Shown here piece by piece: positions 1-7,838 of a stretch of DNA of 41,956 nt. Under the pieces are notes generated by a model. The model did no database searches. It was not told the DNA's origin and saw nothing but the letters and a program-made list of their open reading frames with translations. The stretch is from Rhizobium sullae (GTDB lineage Bacteria > Pseudomonadota > Alphaproteobacteria > Rhizobiales > Rhizobiaceae), in contig NZ_FWER01000047.1 of NCBI RefSeq assembly GCF_900169785.1, positions 1,744 to 43,699 on the forward strand, read 5' to 3'. How positions within the stretch are numbered: position 1 is the stretch's first letter; every line of letters begins with the position of its first letter. The position numbers and the translations under genes were made by a program.

Positions 1-221
1 AATTCCACCGTCGAGCCGGCGCCGCGCACCACGCTGCCCTCGCCGACCAGCCCGCCGAGGCGGATGCGCGTTTCCGGCGCCACCGGCGTCTTGGCAAGAT
101 CGGCCGGCATGTAGAAATAGGCGACCGACTGGCTGAAGGCGAACATGACGAGCAGCACCGCGGCGAGGATGAAGCCCATGCCGCCGCCGATCACCGCCAG
201 ACGCTTCTGCTTGCGCGTCAT
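1..221 (-). CDS. ccmE: Cytochrome c maturation protein CcmE, N-terminal part (runs off the window)
   Basis: CcmE is the periplasmic haem chaperone that takes haem from CcmC and passes it to the CcmF/H ligation complex for c-type cytochromes. The reading frame begins MTRKQKRLAVIGGGMGF, followed by one hydrophobic helix (about residues 8-30), then YFYMPADLAKTP and RIRLGGLVGEGSV. This is the usual CcmE start: a basic N-terminus, a membrane anchor and the first strand of the OB-fold. The haem-binding histidine lies downstream and outside the window. The ATG overlaps the ccmI stop by 4 bases (ATGA), so the two are translationally coupled. About 73 codons are visible. Confidence 0.93.
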   Translation of the reverse strand, partial: MTRKQKRLAVIGGGMGFILAAVLLVMFAFSQSVAYFYMPADLAKTPVAPETRIRLGGLVGEGSVVRGAGSTVE

Positions 222-1351
222 TCCGTCTCCCCCTCCGCCGCAACGCCGAGCTCACGCCCCAGCGCAATCAGCTGCCTGCCCTCTTCGCCATCCGCCGGAA
301 ACACTGCCAGCCCGCGCTTCAACGCGCTCGCTGCGCGATCCTTATCGTTCAGTACGGCATAGGAGCGAACGAGCCGCATCCAGCCCTCGAAATTATTGGG
401 ATCTGCCGCCAGCTTGTGATCTAGGCTTTCCACCATGCCGCGGATCATCTGCTGTTGGTCGCCGGTGCTCATATCCTGGGCTGCCGCGAGGTCCTCCTCC
501 GTGGGATTGCCAAGCGCCGTGCCGTCCGCCGCCGGAGCACCACCGTTCTTTGCGATGTGCTCGTTGACGAGCGGCAGCCACGGCGCATCGGCCGGCGATT
601 CCTTTGCTAGCGCCTCGAAGGCTGCCTTGGCCTCGGCCGCCTGCCCCGCCTGCTCCATACTCAGCGCGACGTAGAATTTCGCACGCGGGTTTTGAGGCTC
701 CAGCGTCAGCGACTGCTCGAGCACCTTGCGGGTTTCCTCGGTCACGACACCGTTCGCGCTCGCCATCAGCGTTTCGGCAAGCCCGTCGAGACGGATCGGG
801 CTCGGCCCAAGCAGCCGGATCGCATTGCGGTACGCCTTCTCCGCATCGGCGATCCGCAACGCATTGTAATAGATAGGCGCCAACACATCCCAGCCCTTGC
901 CGTCCTCCGGATTCGCCGCCAGATGCCGCTCCGCCTTAACGATCAGCACCGCCATATCGTTGCCGGGGTTTTCCAACCGCGCCGCCAACGGCCGCGACGG
1001 CAGTTCCGGCCTGCCCATCGCGATGTAAAGACAGAGCCCGAGAACCGGCGGCAGCAGGAGAACGAAGGCCTCGCTGAGGCGGTGGTGCCGTGCAAGTTTG
1101 GTTACCGCCTTCGGCTCGGCAGCCGAGACGGCAATCAGCCTGCGGCCGATTTCCGCCCGCGCATAATCCGCCTCGTCGGCCGAAATCAACCCGCCGGCCA
1201 GATCGCGGTCGAGTTCGCGCAGCTGATCGCGGTAGACCGCCGCCTCGCCGGCACGGTCGTCGTCGGCCGCCGTCGCGCCGCGCAAAAGCGGATAAAGCAG
1301 GAGGGCGGCAACAGCCGCCGTCATCGCGGCCACCAAAATCCAGAACATCAT
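218..1351 (-). CDS. ccmI: Cytochrome c biogenesis protein CcmI (CycH)
   Basis: CcmI is the membrane-bound apocytochrome c chaperone of System I maturation. It presents the apocytochrome C-terminus to the haem ligation complex through its periplasmic TPR domain. The chosen start (MMFWILVAAM) gives 377 residues, with a first membrane helix at about residues 3-20. Next comes the conserved cytoplasmic stretch VYRDQLRELDRDLAGG, a second helix around 97-113 (LLLPPVLGLCLYIAMG), then a long TPR-like C-terminal region including EGWMRLVRSYAVL. The frame is open 36 bases further upstream, but that would place extra polar residues before the signal anchor. It is the first ccm gene of the cluster, followed by ccmE with ATGA overlap. 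Rhizobial literature calls this gene cycH. Confidence 0.93.
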   Translation of the reverse strand: MMFWILVAAMTAAVAALLLYPLLRGATAADDDRAGEAAVYRDQLRELDRDLAGGLISADEADYARAEIGRRLIAVSAAEPKAVTKLARHHRLSEAFVLLLPPVLGLCLYIAMGRPELPSRPLAARLENPGNDMAVLIVKAERHLAANPEDGKGWDVLAPIYYNALRIADAEKAYRNAIRLLGPSPIRLDGLAETLMASANGVVTEETRKVLEQSLTLEPQNPRAKFYVALSMEQAGQAAEAKAAFEALAKESPADAPWLPLVNEHIAKNGGAPAADGTALGNPTEEDLAAAQDMSTGDQQQMIRGMVESLDHKLAADPNNFEGWMRLVRSYAVLNDKDRAASALKRGLAVFPADGEEGRQLIALGRELGVAAEGETE

Positions 1352-1465
1352 ACCGGCCCAAATACTTGAAGCGCGGGGCCATTCCAACTGGCAAAGCCAG
1401 AATGACGAAGATTTGAGGCGTTTGGCCGCATTTTAGAAGGAAGTTATGTGCAGAACCGGCCAAAT

Positions 1466-1885
1466 TCAGCCGAGCGGCGACCAGCTTCCGTCGCTGTTGC
1501 GGCAGGCCGCGCCGCGCGCGATGGTATCCTTGCTGTCCGCAGTCAGCGTATGCGTGTATTGACGGCAGTTCTGCGAACCAACCTGATAAGGTGCGGCCGC
1601 CACAACCTTGCCGCTTACATCGCGTCCGCTCCAGACGACCGGCTGGCCAACGGCCGCGCCTTCGAGCGCCCGATATTCGGCTTCGAGAGCCCGTTGTTTG
1701 TCGCTGTCGCTCAGCTGCACGCCGCTGCGGCCGGCAATCCCGCCCTGCAGTGCCGTAATGAACGCCGCCGATGCCGAAGGTTTGCGGGAAAACAGCCCGC
1801 CACCACCCTTCGCGGTCGTGCACGACGACAGCGCAACGGCAACAAGAAGCGAGGAAACGATCAGAGCATTTGGTCGTAACGTCAT
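1466..1885 (-). CDS. RT0821/Lpp0805-family surface lipoprotein
   Basis: Small predicted outer-membrane or surface lipoprotein, 139 residues. The ATG at 1885 gives a classic lipoprotein signal: MTLRPNALIVSSLLVAVALSSC with a lipobox ending at Cys22. A glycine-rich linker (KGGGG) follows. The C-terminal domain contains GQPVVWSG and the end of the 17-kDa surface antigen fold (QNCRQYTHTL, CRNSDGSWSPLG). The two later cysteines may pair. The open frame extends upstream to 2062, but the leader beginning at 1885 is the only sensible signal peptide. It lies between feuQ and ccmI on the same strand, 119 bp after feuQ and 114 bp before ccmI, so it may be its own transcription unit. The molecular role of this family is not well defined. 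Confidence 0.82.
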   Translation of the reverse strand: MTLRPNALIVSSLLVAVALSSCTTAKGGGGLFSRKPSASAAFITALQGGIAGRSGVQLSDSDKQRALEAEYRALEGAAVGQPVVWSGRDVSGKVVAAAPYQVGSQNCRQYTHTLTADSKDTIARGAACRNSDGSWSPLG

Positions 1886-2004
1886 TCGGTCAAACCAGCA
1901 TCGGGGTGTCGAATCGGTGCCGTCAGATGCGCATCGCCCCTTGTCGGCATTAAGGCAAAGCATGCTATGCAATTGCCTATGTCTTTGTGGCATCAAGCAA
2001 TTGT

Positions 2005-3405
2005 TCATGCAACATCCTTTGTGACGCCGGGCAAAATCAGCCGCGCCTTGAGGCCGCCCCACTCGCCGCGGGAGAGCTCGAGCCGGCCCTGATACTCGTT
2101 GGAGATCTCAGTGACGATCGAAAGCCCGAGGCCCGTTCCCGGCTTGCTTTCGTCCAGTCGCCGCCCGCGCTTGAGCGCCTCGCGGATCTGGTCGGGCTCC
2201 AGGCCCGGCCCGTCGTCCTCGACGACAAGCTCCACCCAGTGCCGCCGCGCGCTCGCTTCGGCGCCCTTTACATCTCCTGTTACTTCAGCAGCGCTCAACC
2301 GCACCTTCGTCGTGGCAAAGCGCGACGCATTCTCCAAAAGGTTGCCGACGGTCTCTTCCAGATCCTGCTGCTCCATGGCGACGGCGAGATGTGGCGATAT
2401 GCTGAGCTCGAATTCCTTGTCGACGTTGAGCCGCCGCATCACGCGCACCAGCCGCTCCAGCGCCGGTTCGGCGTCGGTTCTCGCCAGCACGGATTCGCGT
2501 TGGGCGGCAATGCGTGCCCGGTTGAGATAGGATTGCACCTGTCCCTGCATCGCTTCCGCCTGGCTGCGCACCAGGTCGCCGTGCGGGCGTTCCAGAACCC
2601 TTGCCTCGTTGAGCAGGACCGCAATCGGCGTCTTCAGCGAATGCGCCAGATTGCCGACCTGCATCCGCGCGCGCTCGACGATGCGCCGGTTGCTGTCGAT
2701 CAGCGCATTCACCTCGTTTGCTAGCGGCAGGATTTCTCGCGGGAAATCGCCCTTCAGCTGCTCGCTCTCGCCCGCCCGGATGCGCTCCAGCGCCGCGCGC
2801 GCTTTGTCGAGCGGCTTCAGGCCATAAAGAATGGCGAGCGCGTTGACGATCAGGCTGCCGACCCCGAAGCCGGCAAGCGCCAGGTAGAGACTGTGGGAGA
2901 AGTTGCTGACGTCGCTCTCGACGACCTCGACATTGCCGCTCACCCTGAAGCGCGCCGCGCGTCCGTCGGTGTCGAGCACGACTTCGGTTTCGGCCACCTG
3001 TACGCGGTTTCCCGTCGCGTCCGTCACCTGGTAGTAACGCTCGTAGTTCTTGTCGAAGGGCGCTTCCAGCACGGAGGGAACGGGGATCGTCGCCGATCCC
3101 AGCGACGGCGAAACCAGCGGGGCTGCCGTATAGGTCCCAAGCGGCTCCACCACCCAATACCAGCCGGTCCTCGGCTGGGCGAAGCGCAGGTCGCCAAGCT
3201 GCGGGCTGCCGCTCAAGGCGCCCTGGTCGCCGATCGTCACGGAATTGATGACGTTGTAGAGCTGGGCGCGCAGCAGATCCTGGAAACCGCGTTCGGCGCT
3301 GCGGCGGTAAAGCGTGGAAATCAACAGGCCGATCACTACAAGCGCCACGGTCGACCAGACGGTCGTCAGAAGCAGAACGCGTGCGGTGAGCGACTTAATT
3401 CGCAT
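2005..3405 (-). CDS. feuQ: Sensor histidine kinase FeuQ
   Basis: Membrane sensor kinase of the FeuP/FeuQ two-component system, 466 residues. TM helices lie at about 10-32 and 171-194 and enclose a periplasmic domain of about 140 residues. A PhoQ-like HisKA follows, with phospho-acceptor His255 in NLAHSLKTPIAVL. The HATPase has N-box NLLENASRFA, G1 box EDDGPGLEPD and G2 box GTGLGLSIV. The start overlaps the feuP stop by 11 bases, so translation is coupled. In Sinorhizobium meliloti this system controls genes including the cyclic-glucan exporter ndvA and is restrained by the small periplasmic protein FeuN. Assignment rests on the feuN-feuP-feuQ arrangement plus kinase architecture. A generic PhoQ-type name would be the fallback. 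Confidence 0.88.
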   Translation of the reverse strand: MRIKSLTARVLLLTTVWSTVALVVIGLLISTLYRRSAERGFQDLLRAQLYNVINSVTIGDQGALSGSPQLGDLRFAQPRTGWYWVVEPLGTYTAAPLVSPSLGSATIPVPSVLEAPFDKNYERYYQVTDATGNRVQVAETEVVLDTDGRAARFRVSGNVEVVESDVSNFSHSLYLALAGFGVGSLIVNALAILYGLKPLDKARAALERIRAGESEQLKGDFPREILPLANEVNALIDSNRRIVERARMQVGNLAHSLKTPIAVLLNEARVLERPHGDLVRSQAEAMQGQVQSYLNRARIAAQRESVLARTDAEPALERLVRVMRRLNVDKEFELSISPHLAVAMEQQDLEETVGNLLENASRFATTKVRLSAAEVTGDVKGAEASARRHWVELVVEDDGPGLEPDQIREALKRGRRLDESKPGTGLGLSIVTEISNEYQGRLELSRGEWGGLKARLILPGVTKDVA

Positions 3406-4066
3406 TGTTCGGCGCTTGGATGCGGTAGCCGAGACCGCGCACCGTTTCGATCAGGTCCACGCCCATCTTCTTGCGCAGGCGGCCGACGAAAACCTCAATC
3501 GTGTTGGAATCGCGATCGAAATCCTGGTCGTACATGTGCTCGACCAGTTCCGAGCGGGAAACCACCTCGCCCATGTGGTGCATCAGATAGGCGAGCAGCC
3601 GGTATTCATGCGAAGTGAGCTTCAGCGTCACGCCGTTGACCATCGCCTTGGAGGTCTTGGTGTCGAGCCGCACCGGGCCGCAGATGATCTCGGAGGAGGA
3701 ATGCCCGGCCGCGCGGCGAATCAGGGCGCGAATGCGCGCCAGCACTTCCTCGACATGGAAAGGCTTTGTCACGTAATCGTCAGCCCCGGCATCGATGCCG
3801 GCGACCTTGTCGCTCCAGCGATCGCGGGCGGTCAGGATTAGAACCGGCATGCCGCGCCCCGCGCCGCGCCATTTTTCGATAACGGTGACGCCGTCCATCT
3901 CGGGCAGGCCGATGTCGAGGATGATCGCGTCGTAAGGCTCGGTGTCACCGAGGAAATGCCCTTCCTCGCCGTCGAAGGCCTGGTCGACGACATAGCCCGC
4001 CTCCTTCAGCGTGTCGGCGAGCTGCCGGTTCAGATTGACGTCGTCTTCGACTACCAGAATGCGCAT
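3395..4066 (-). CDS. feuP: Two-component response regulator FeuP (OmpR/PhoP class)
   Basis: DNA-binding response regulator of 223 residues. The receiver domain (about 1-117) carries the acidic pocket VVEDD, phospho-acceptor Asp51 in IILDIGLPEMDG, and the YVTKPF switch lysine. The C-terminal winged helix contains KLTSHEYRLLAYLM and ends with VDLIETVRGLGYRIQ. Both are hallmarks of the OmpR/PhoB family. It is transcribed from feuN (52 bp upstream) towards feuQ (11-base overlap). In the known rhizobial pathway phosphorylated FeuP activates ndvA and other envelope genes needed for growth at low osmolarity and for symbiosis; that role is transferred from the family, not shown here. Confidence 0.9.
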   Translation of the reverse strand: MRILVVEDDVNLNRQLADTLKEAGYVVDQAFDGEEGHFLGDTEPYDAIILDIGLPEMDGVTVIEKWRGAGRGMPVLILTARDRWSDKVAGIDAGADDYVTKPFHVEEVLARIRALIRRAAGHSSSEIICGPVRLDTKTSKAMVNGVTLKLTSHEYRLLAYLMHHMGEVVSRSELVEHMYDQDFDRDSNTIEVFVGRLRKKMGVDLIETVRGLGYRIQAPNNAN

Positions 4067-4118
4067 CGGTCCGCTTTCACCTCGACTATATCACTGGTGC
4101 TTCATAGGCCGATTCCGC

Positions 4119-4367
4119 CTACATCGGAACCCTGACGGTCACCTTCCGCGGCCGCTGGCCGTTGCCCTGGACGAGAACGGTGATGATACAGGTGTTACCG
4201 GATGGCTGCACGGACAGAAGCTGTCCGCCCGTCTGCTCGACGACCTGCTCGGCCGCCGCGCTGCAATCGCCCGCGACGCGCACGATCAGAGGGCGCGAGT
4301 CGTCCGGCGAGGGCGCCGGTGCCGCCAGCCCAGCGGCCAAAGCTACGACGCTCAAGAGAGAGGCCAT
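4119..4367 (-). CDS. feuN: FeuN-like small periplasmic inhibitor of FeuQ
   Basis: Predicted secreted protein of 82 residues encoded directly upstream of feuP on the same strand. It begins MASLLSVVALAAGLAAPAPS, a signal peptide with a likely cleavage around residues 15-20. The mature part is short and has two cysteines, in VAGDCSAAAEQ and SGNTCIITVLVQ, suitable for one disulfide. It ends KVTVRVPM. The start at 4367 is preceded by GGAAGC about seven bases away. In S. meliloti FeuN is a small periplasmic protein encoded with feuPQ that represses the FeuQ kinase; size, export signal and position all match. The name rests on these features and was not checked by alignment. Confidence 0.75.
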   Translation of the reverse strand: MASLLSVVALAAGLAAPAPSPDDSRPLIVRVAGDCSAAAEQVVEQTGGQLLSVQPSGNTCIITVLVQGNGQRPRKVTVRVPM

Positions 4368-4637
4368 GTATATGCTTCCAACGTAATTCCAACTTGCTCC
4401 GACTATGTACTCACGTGACCTGAATGGCAAATGAATGCACTGTAAAGCCGGGCCTTTAGAACAATTCTGGACTGTATTTTCCCAAGGCGTTTCGCAGCCG
4501 AAAGACGAGAGGGGGACGCCCGGAACCAAGGGCACCCGCCACGGAATTCGCGGACTTCGGTAGAAGCTGCCCCGGCTTTCGAAGGATTTTTGAAGGCTGC
4601 TTCGCGCCTGAAGCGGTCGGCTGGAAACGGCATACGA
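4368..4637. other. Intergenic region, likely feuNPQ promoter
   Basis: About 270 bp between the feuN start and the stop of the Lrp/AsnC gene, both on the minus strand. No convincing coding sequence is seen; the open frames here have rhizobia-atypical composition and no signals. It should hold the feuNPQ promoter and the end of the Lrp/AsnC transcript. I see no clear terminator hairpin. Confidence 0.5.
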
Positions 4638-5090
4638 TCATAGCCAAATCGCCGTTTCTTCCTTGGCGGTTCGAATGATCATCATGGTGAAGAAGCGGGC
4701 CACATTGGTCTGATCGCGAAAAAGCCGCTCGCAGAGTGCGTCCAATTCTTCCATGTCGCGCAGACGCACCATCAGAACGACGTCGGTTTCGCCCGTCACG
4801 GCATAGGCTTGTGAAACGGCCTCTTCTGAAGCCGCGATTTCCAGGAAGCGGCGCATGTGCTGCTCACCGTGCAACTTCAGCTCGACGGTAATCAGCGCCT
4901 TGATCCTGCGGTCGGCCTTGGTGGGATTGAGGATTGCTACAGTCCTGTCAATGAAACCTGATTTGCGCAGCCGCTGCACACGGCGCAGACAACTGGAGGG
5001 CGACAGGCCTACTTCCTCGGCCATGTCGACATTGGTGCGCGATGCGTCGCGCTGCATCAGGTTCAAAAGCTTCCGGTCGATCCGATCCAT
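4638..5090 (-). CDS. Lrp/AsnC-family transcriptional regulator
   Basis: Regulator of 150 residues in the feast/famine family. The N-terminal winged helix-turn-helix reads DRIDRKLLNLMQRDASRTN and VGLSPSSCLRRVQRL. The C-terminal RAM/AsnC ligand domain includes VTGETDVVLMVRLRDMEEL and ends TAKEETAIWL. Such proteins form octamers that usually bind amino acids or related metabolites and often control a divergent gene. Here the divergent neighbour is a Gate-domain membrane protein (start 5212). The 121-bp intergenic space contains a TGCAAT-N3-ATTGCA palindrome, a good operator candidate. The effector is unknown. Confidence 0.92.
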   Translation of the reverse strand: MDRIDRKLLNLMQRDASRTNVDMAEEVGLSPSSCLRRVQRLRKSGFIDRTVAILNPTKADRRIKALITVELKLHGEQHMRRFLEIAASEEAVSQAYAVTGETDVVLMVRLRDMEELDALCERLFRDQTNVARFFTMMIIRTAKEETAIWL

Positions 5091-5119
5091 GTTCTCATCT
5101 CATCCATCAGTCACGTCTT

Positions 5120-5134
5120 TGCAATAAAATTGCA
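5120..5134. promoter_or_regulatory. Inverted repeat TGCAAT-N3-ATTGCA between lrp-like and Gate-domain genes
   Basis: A perfect 6-bp inverted repeat around three adenines, 30 bp upstream of the Lrp/AsnC start and 78 bp upstream of the divergent gene. A further TGCAAT half-site lies at 5141-5146. Lrp/AsnC proteins bind AT-rich dyads of about 15 bp, often in phased sets. This makes it the probable operator for autoregulation and control of the divergent gene; that function is inferred. Confidence 0.55.
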
Positions 5135-5211
5135 CCGATCTGCAATCTTTGACCACAAATTCGAAACAGCCAAGGGTAGCAGGATTGAGGCAACCGCTAT
5201 GGAGGTCTCGC

Positions 5212-6189
5212 ATGCCGTTCTTGATGCCCATCTTACGCACAACCCGAGAAACCCTCGAGATTTACTGGGTGCTTGTCCGCGTCATGGTTCCCATCACGCT
5301 TCTGACGGAACTGCTGGCGAGAATGGGCGTGATCAAGGCCGTGGCGCCTGCATTTGCGCCCGTCATGCACCTGATTGGCCTGCCGCCGGAGCTCGGGCTG
5401 GCGTGGCTGACAGGAATGCTTGTCGGTATATGGGGCGCGATCCCGCTGATTTTCGCGCTGATTCCCGCATCCTCGCTGAGCGTGGCGGACGTCACCGTGT
5501 TCTCGGCGCTCATCCTCTTCGCGCATGGCCTGCCGACCGAGCAGAAGATCATCCAGCAAGCTGGACCGGGGATGATTGTGACGACGCTGCTGCGCATCTT
5601 GGGCGGCCTGCTCTACGCCTTCCTCCTCCATCATGTCCTCGTGGCCACGGGGTGGCTGCAGGCTTCGGTCAACCCGACCTGGATCCCCATGAGTGCCGCG
5701 GTCAGTTGGGCTGCATACTTCTGGGCTCTTGCCGAGACCATGATGTGGATGCTGGCAATCCTTCTCCTTCTGTCGTGGAGCCTCGAACTCATACGGATAA
5801 TCGGGCTATTAGACTTGATGATGAAAGCCCTATCGCCCTTGTTGCGCCTTGCCGGCATCCGTGGCGAAGCAGAGCATCTCACCGCTGTCGGCTTATTCCT
5901 GGGTATTTCCTACGGTGCCGGTCTTCTGATCCGCGAGGCGCGATCGGGCGCAGTATCGCCGCGCCAGGTCTTTCTCTCGTGCGTGTTCATGGGCTTCGCG
6001 CACAGCGTGATCGAGGACACGATCCTCGTGATCTCGCTCGGCGCGGATGTCTACGGCGTTCTCTTAGGTCGTGTCGCTTTCGCCATAGCGGCAACCGCAG
6101 TGATTGCCGCTCTGCTTCGCCGCCTTTCCGATGAGACATTTTTCGCGCAAGTTTTCCGACCGCCGCACGCGCAGCCAGAAGGAGGATAA
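5212..6189 (+). CDS. Nucleoside-recognition (Gate) domain membrane protein, possible transporter
   Basis: Integral membrane protein of 325 residues with roughly eight hydrophobic segments, e.g. VLVRVMVPITLLTELLARMG, AISALILFAHG-type helices and AVGLFLGISYGAGLLI. The paired halves and segments such as GIWGAIPLIFALIP and FMGFAHSVIEDTILVISLGA match the Gate (nucleoside recognition) fold seen in SpmA/B, FeoB and nucleoside transporters. The start at 5212 has GGAGG at 5201-5205, six bases upstream; the longer frame from 5149 lacks this. It is divergent from an Lrp/AsnC regulator, which suggests an amino-acid-like or nucleoside-like substrate, but the transported compound cannot be read from the sequence. 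Confidence 0.8.
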   Translation: MPFLMPILRTTRETLEIYWVLVRVMVPITLLTELLARMGVIKAVAPAFAPVMHLIGLPPELGLAWLTGMLVGIWGAIPLIFALIPASSLSVADVTVFSALILFAHGLPTEQKIIQQAGPGMIVTTLLRILGGLLYAFLLHHVLVATGWLQASVNPTWIPMSAAVSWAAYFWALAETMMWMLAILLLLSWSLELIRIIGLLDLMMKALSPLLRLAGIRGEAEHLTAVGLFLGISYGAGLLIREARSGAVSPRQVFLSCVFMGFAHSVIEDTILVISLGADVYGVLLGRVAFAIAATAVIAALLRRLSDETFFAQVFRPPHAQPEGG

Positions 6190-6224
6190 GGCCCGCAGTG
6201 CCGTCTCGAACCATCAATCGCAAA

Positions 6225-6533
6225 TCAGCCGAACGGCTTTCTCACCGCTGTTTCGACATCATAATCCGCCGCAACCCGCATTCCCCGGACCGGCCGCACC
6301 AGGTCGATCGAGCGCTGGTAGTCCGGATGCGCCTTGTAAGCCGCAAGTGCCGCTTCGTCGTCGAATTCGCCGTAGACCACTAGGTCGACATCGGTGCCGA
6401 ACTGGTCGGTTTTCACATTGGTACCGATTTCCAGCAGCCGCGCATGCGGTATCGCCGTCAGCACCGAAAGCCCGGCGCGCACCTTTTCCAGGTTTTCCGC
6501 GCTGGCGGTGAAGAAAACGATATGGCGGATCAC
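6225..6533 (-). CDS. Dabb-domain (stress-responsive alpha/beta barrel) protein
   Basis: Small cytoplasmic protein of 102 residues. It starts at GTG 6533 (VIRHIVFFTASAENLEKV), with AAGGAG seven bases upstream. The IRHIVFF strand, the central LLEIGTNVKTD segment and the late LAAYKAHPDYQ helix are typical of the Dabb ferredoxin-like dimeric barrel. Members are often of unknown function and occur as stress-induced or catabolic small proteins. It follows the GH19-like gene by 16 bp on the same strand, so the two may be co-transcribed, although no functional link is evident. Confidence 0.8.
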   Translation of the reverse strand: MIRHIVFFTASAENLEKVRAGLSVLTAIPHARLLEIGTNVKTDQFGTDVDLVVYGEFDDEAALAAYKAHPDYQRSIDLVRPVRGMRVAADYDVETAVRKPFG

Positions 6534-6549
6534 CGGGGCACTCCTTGAC

Positions 6550-7239
6550 TCAGTCTCGACAAAGCCGTGCGATAGCACGCACGATCCACCCCTTCAACCG
6601 CTGCCAGACGCCCGGCGCGGCCTCGCGGCGCAAAGCCGCATGGAAGGCCTTGCCGTAACCGGCGAGCTTTTCCGCCCGGTCCGTGCCGTTGACGATGCGC
6701 CGCGCGTTCATCCAGTCTTCCTTTTCGGCGTTCAGGTGATCGGCCAGCCTGTGCCCGGTGAAACTGCCCGCCACCATTCCTTCGATCAGGATCGTCACGG
6801 CGGCCGGCATCTCCATCGACCGGTCCGGCTCGGCGACGAGATCGATGCCGGTCACCCTGCTCATCGCCTCGTAATTGCGCTTGTGGGTGAGTTGCACCAG
6901 GCCACGCCCCAACCAGCATTTTCCATCCTCGTCCGGTTTCCAGTAGACTGTCTTCACCCAGGAAAGCCTGCCCGCCGCATAGGCGCGATCGAGAATCTCG
7001 ACCGCCCTTGCATCGCTGTCGGCCAGCGTCTCGCGCACCGGCTGCATCGTGAAGGCCGTCTCGTGGAAAGCCGTCGCCATTATATAGGCGAGCCAGCGCC
7101 AGTCCGCCTCCGGCATGCGCGCCTCGAAGTAGTCGAAAATCGCCGCCATGCCCTCGACTTGGCCGTCTGAAAGGGTGCCTTTGAACAGGCTTTGCCGCAC
7201 GGTGTCGAAGAAGAATGTCCGGTCGATGTGGATAACCAT
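6550..7239 (-). CDS. GH19-like chitinase/endolysin
   Basis: Protein of 229 residues resembling glycoside hydrolase family 19 lysozyme-like enzymes, the fold used by many phage endolysins. Features include the helix WRWLAYIMATAFHETAFTM with a candidate catalytic Glu, the substrate groove stretch GRGLVQLTHKRNYEAMSRV, and RRIVNGTDRAEKLAGYGKAF. There is no signal peptide, so if it cuts peptidoglycan it would need a holin or lysis, as phage or gene-transfer-agent endolysins do. A remnant with a terminase-like tail lies about 300 bp upstream on the same strand, fitting a decayed prophage or GTA-type origin. The C-terminal 25 residues are basic and helical. Confidence 0.8.
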   Translation of the reverse strand: MVIHIDRTFFFDTVRQSLFKGTLSDGQVEGMAAIFDYFEARMPEADWRWLAYIMATAFHETAFTMQPVRETLADSDARAVEILDRAYAAGRLSWVKTVYWKPDEDGKCWLGRGLVQLTHKRNYEAMSRVTGIDLVAEPDRSMEMPAAVTILIEGMVAGSFTGHRLADHLNAEKEDWMNARRIVNGTDRAEKLAGYGKAFHAALRREAAPGVWQRLKGWIVRAIARLCRD

Positions 7240-7368
7240 GAAATTCGTCCTGGTCCTAATCGATTAAAATAATTTCAATCGTTTAAAGCACTTAAGCCCC
7301 TGATTTACACCGCATTTGGCCTATGTCATTCGTTATCTGTCGAAGCTCGCCGAAGGACAGGAGACCGA

Positions 7369-7500
7369 ATGCAAACGCCCGCCAACAGCCAGCCCACCAT
7401 TCCCCAGCACCTCGTCGACCAGATGGAAAACGAGTGGCGCCAGATCCGCCCGGAGCGCGAAACGCCGCGCCCGGCGCCGCAGCCGCCCAAGCAGCGATAG
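7369..7500 (+). CDS. Small hypothetical protein, 43 residues
   Basis: Short frame starting MQTPANSQPTIPQHLVDQME, with an AAGGACAGGAG ribosome-binding stretch just upstream. It ends in a proline- and arginine-rich tail (ETPRPAPQPPKQR). It lies alone on the plus strand between two minus-strand elements. No domain, signal peptide or membrane segment is present. Codon use is like the neighbours. It may be a genuine small protein, but a function cannot be proposed. Confidence 0.5.
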   Translation: MQTPANSQPTIPQHLVDQMENEWRQIRPERETPRPAPQPPKQR

Positions 7501-7535
7501 ACCCGTAAAACACAAAAGGCGACACGGCGGATCAT

Positions 7536-7838
7536 TCAAATCCCCCGCACCCTCGGTTCGCCGCCGCCGTCGAAGATCAGCGCCGTCAGCGCCCAGACGA
7601 GCGCGTCCACCGCGCCGTTCGGCCAGACGCAACTTTGCCGCCGCCTCGTCGCCATCGTCAGCCGTCTCCGCCACCTTGCGAAGCTCGACGAAGGCGGAAA
7701 ACTGCACCCGCATCTCCGCGTCATCTGGTTCAGCATGATGCGTAGCTTCTCACCGGGCACCGCCTCCGCGCCTGCTCCTCGCTCCAGCCCCCGACCACCT
7801 CGCCCGCTGAGCCCACCCTCACCGATACCCGGTAGCAT
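7536..7838 (-). pseudogene. Frame-disrupted remnant with terminase-large-subunit-like tail
   Basis: Coherent protein sequence moves between frames on the minus strand. One frame gives MRVQFSAFVELRKVAETADD and then AAAKLRLAE (about 7713 to 7620). The adjacent frame continues NGAVDALVWALTALIF and GGGEPRVRGI (about 7619 to the stop at 7536). The motif DALVWALT followed by GEPRVRG closely resembles the C-terminus of phage/GTA terminase large subunits. The upstream part (PGEKLRIMLNQM) lies in yet another frame. Together these suggest a decayed gene with at least two frameshifts, near a GH19 endolysin-like gene. The terminase identity covers only the last 25 residues or so and is tentative. Confidence 0.4.

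Noticed and set aside
5130..6134. 334-codon plus-strand frame in another phase of the Gate-domain gene
   Set aside because: Histidine/arginine/proline-rich shadow; the in-phase protein at 5212 has membrane helices and a ribosome site.
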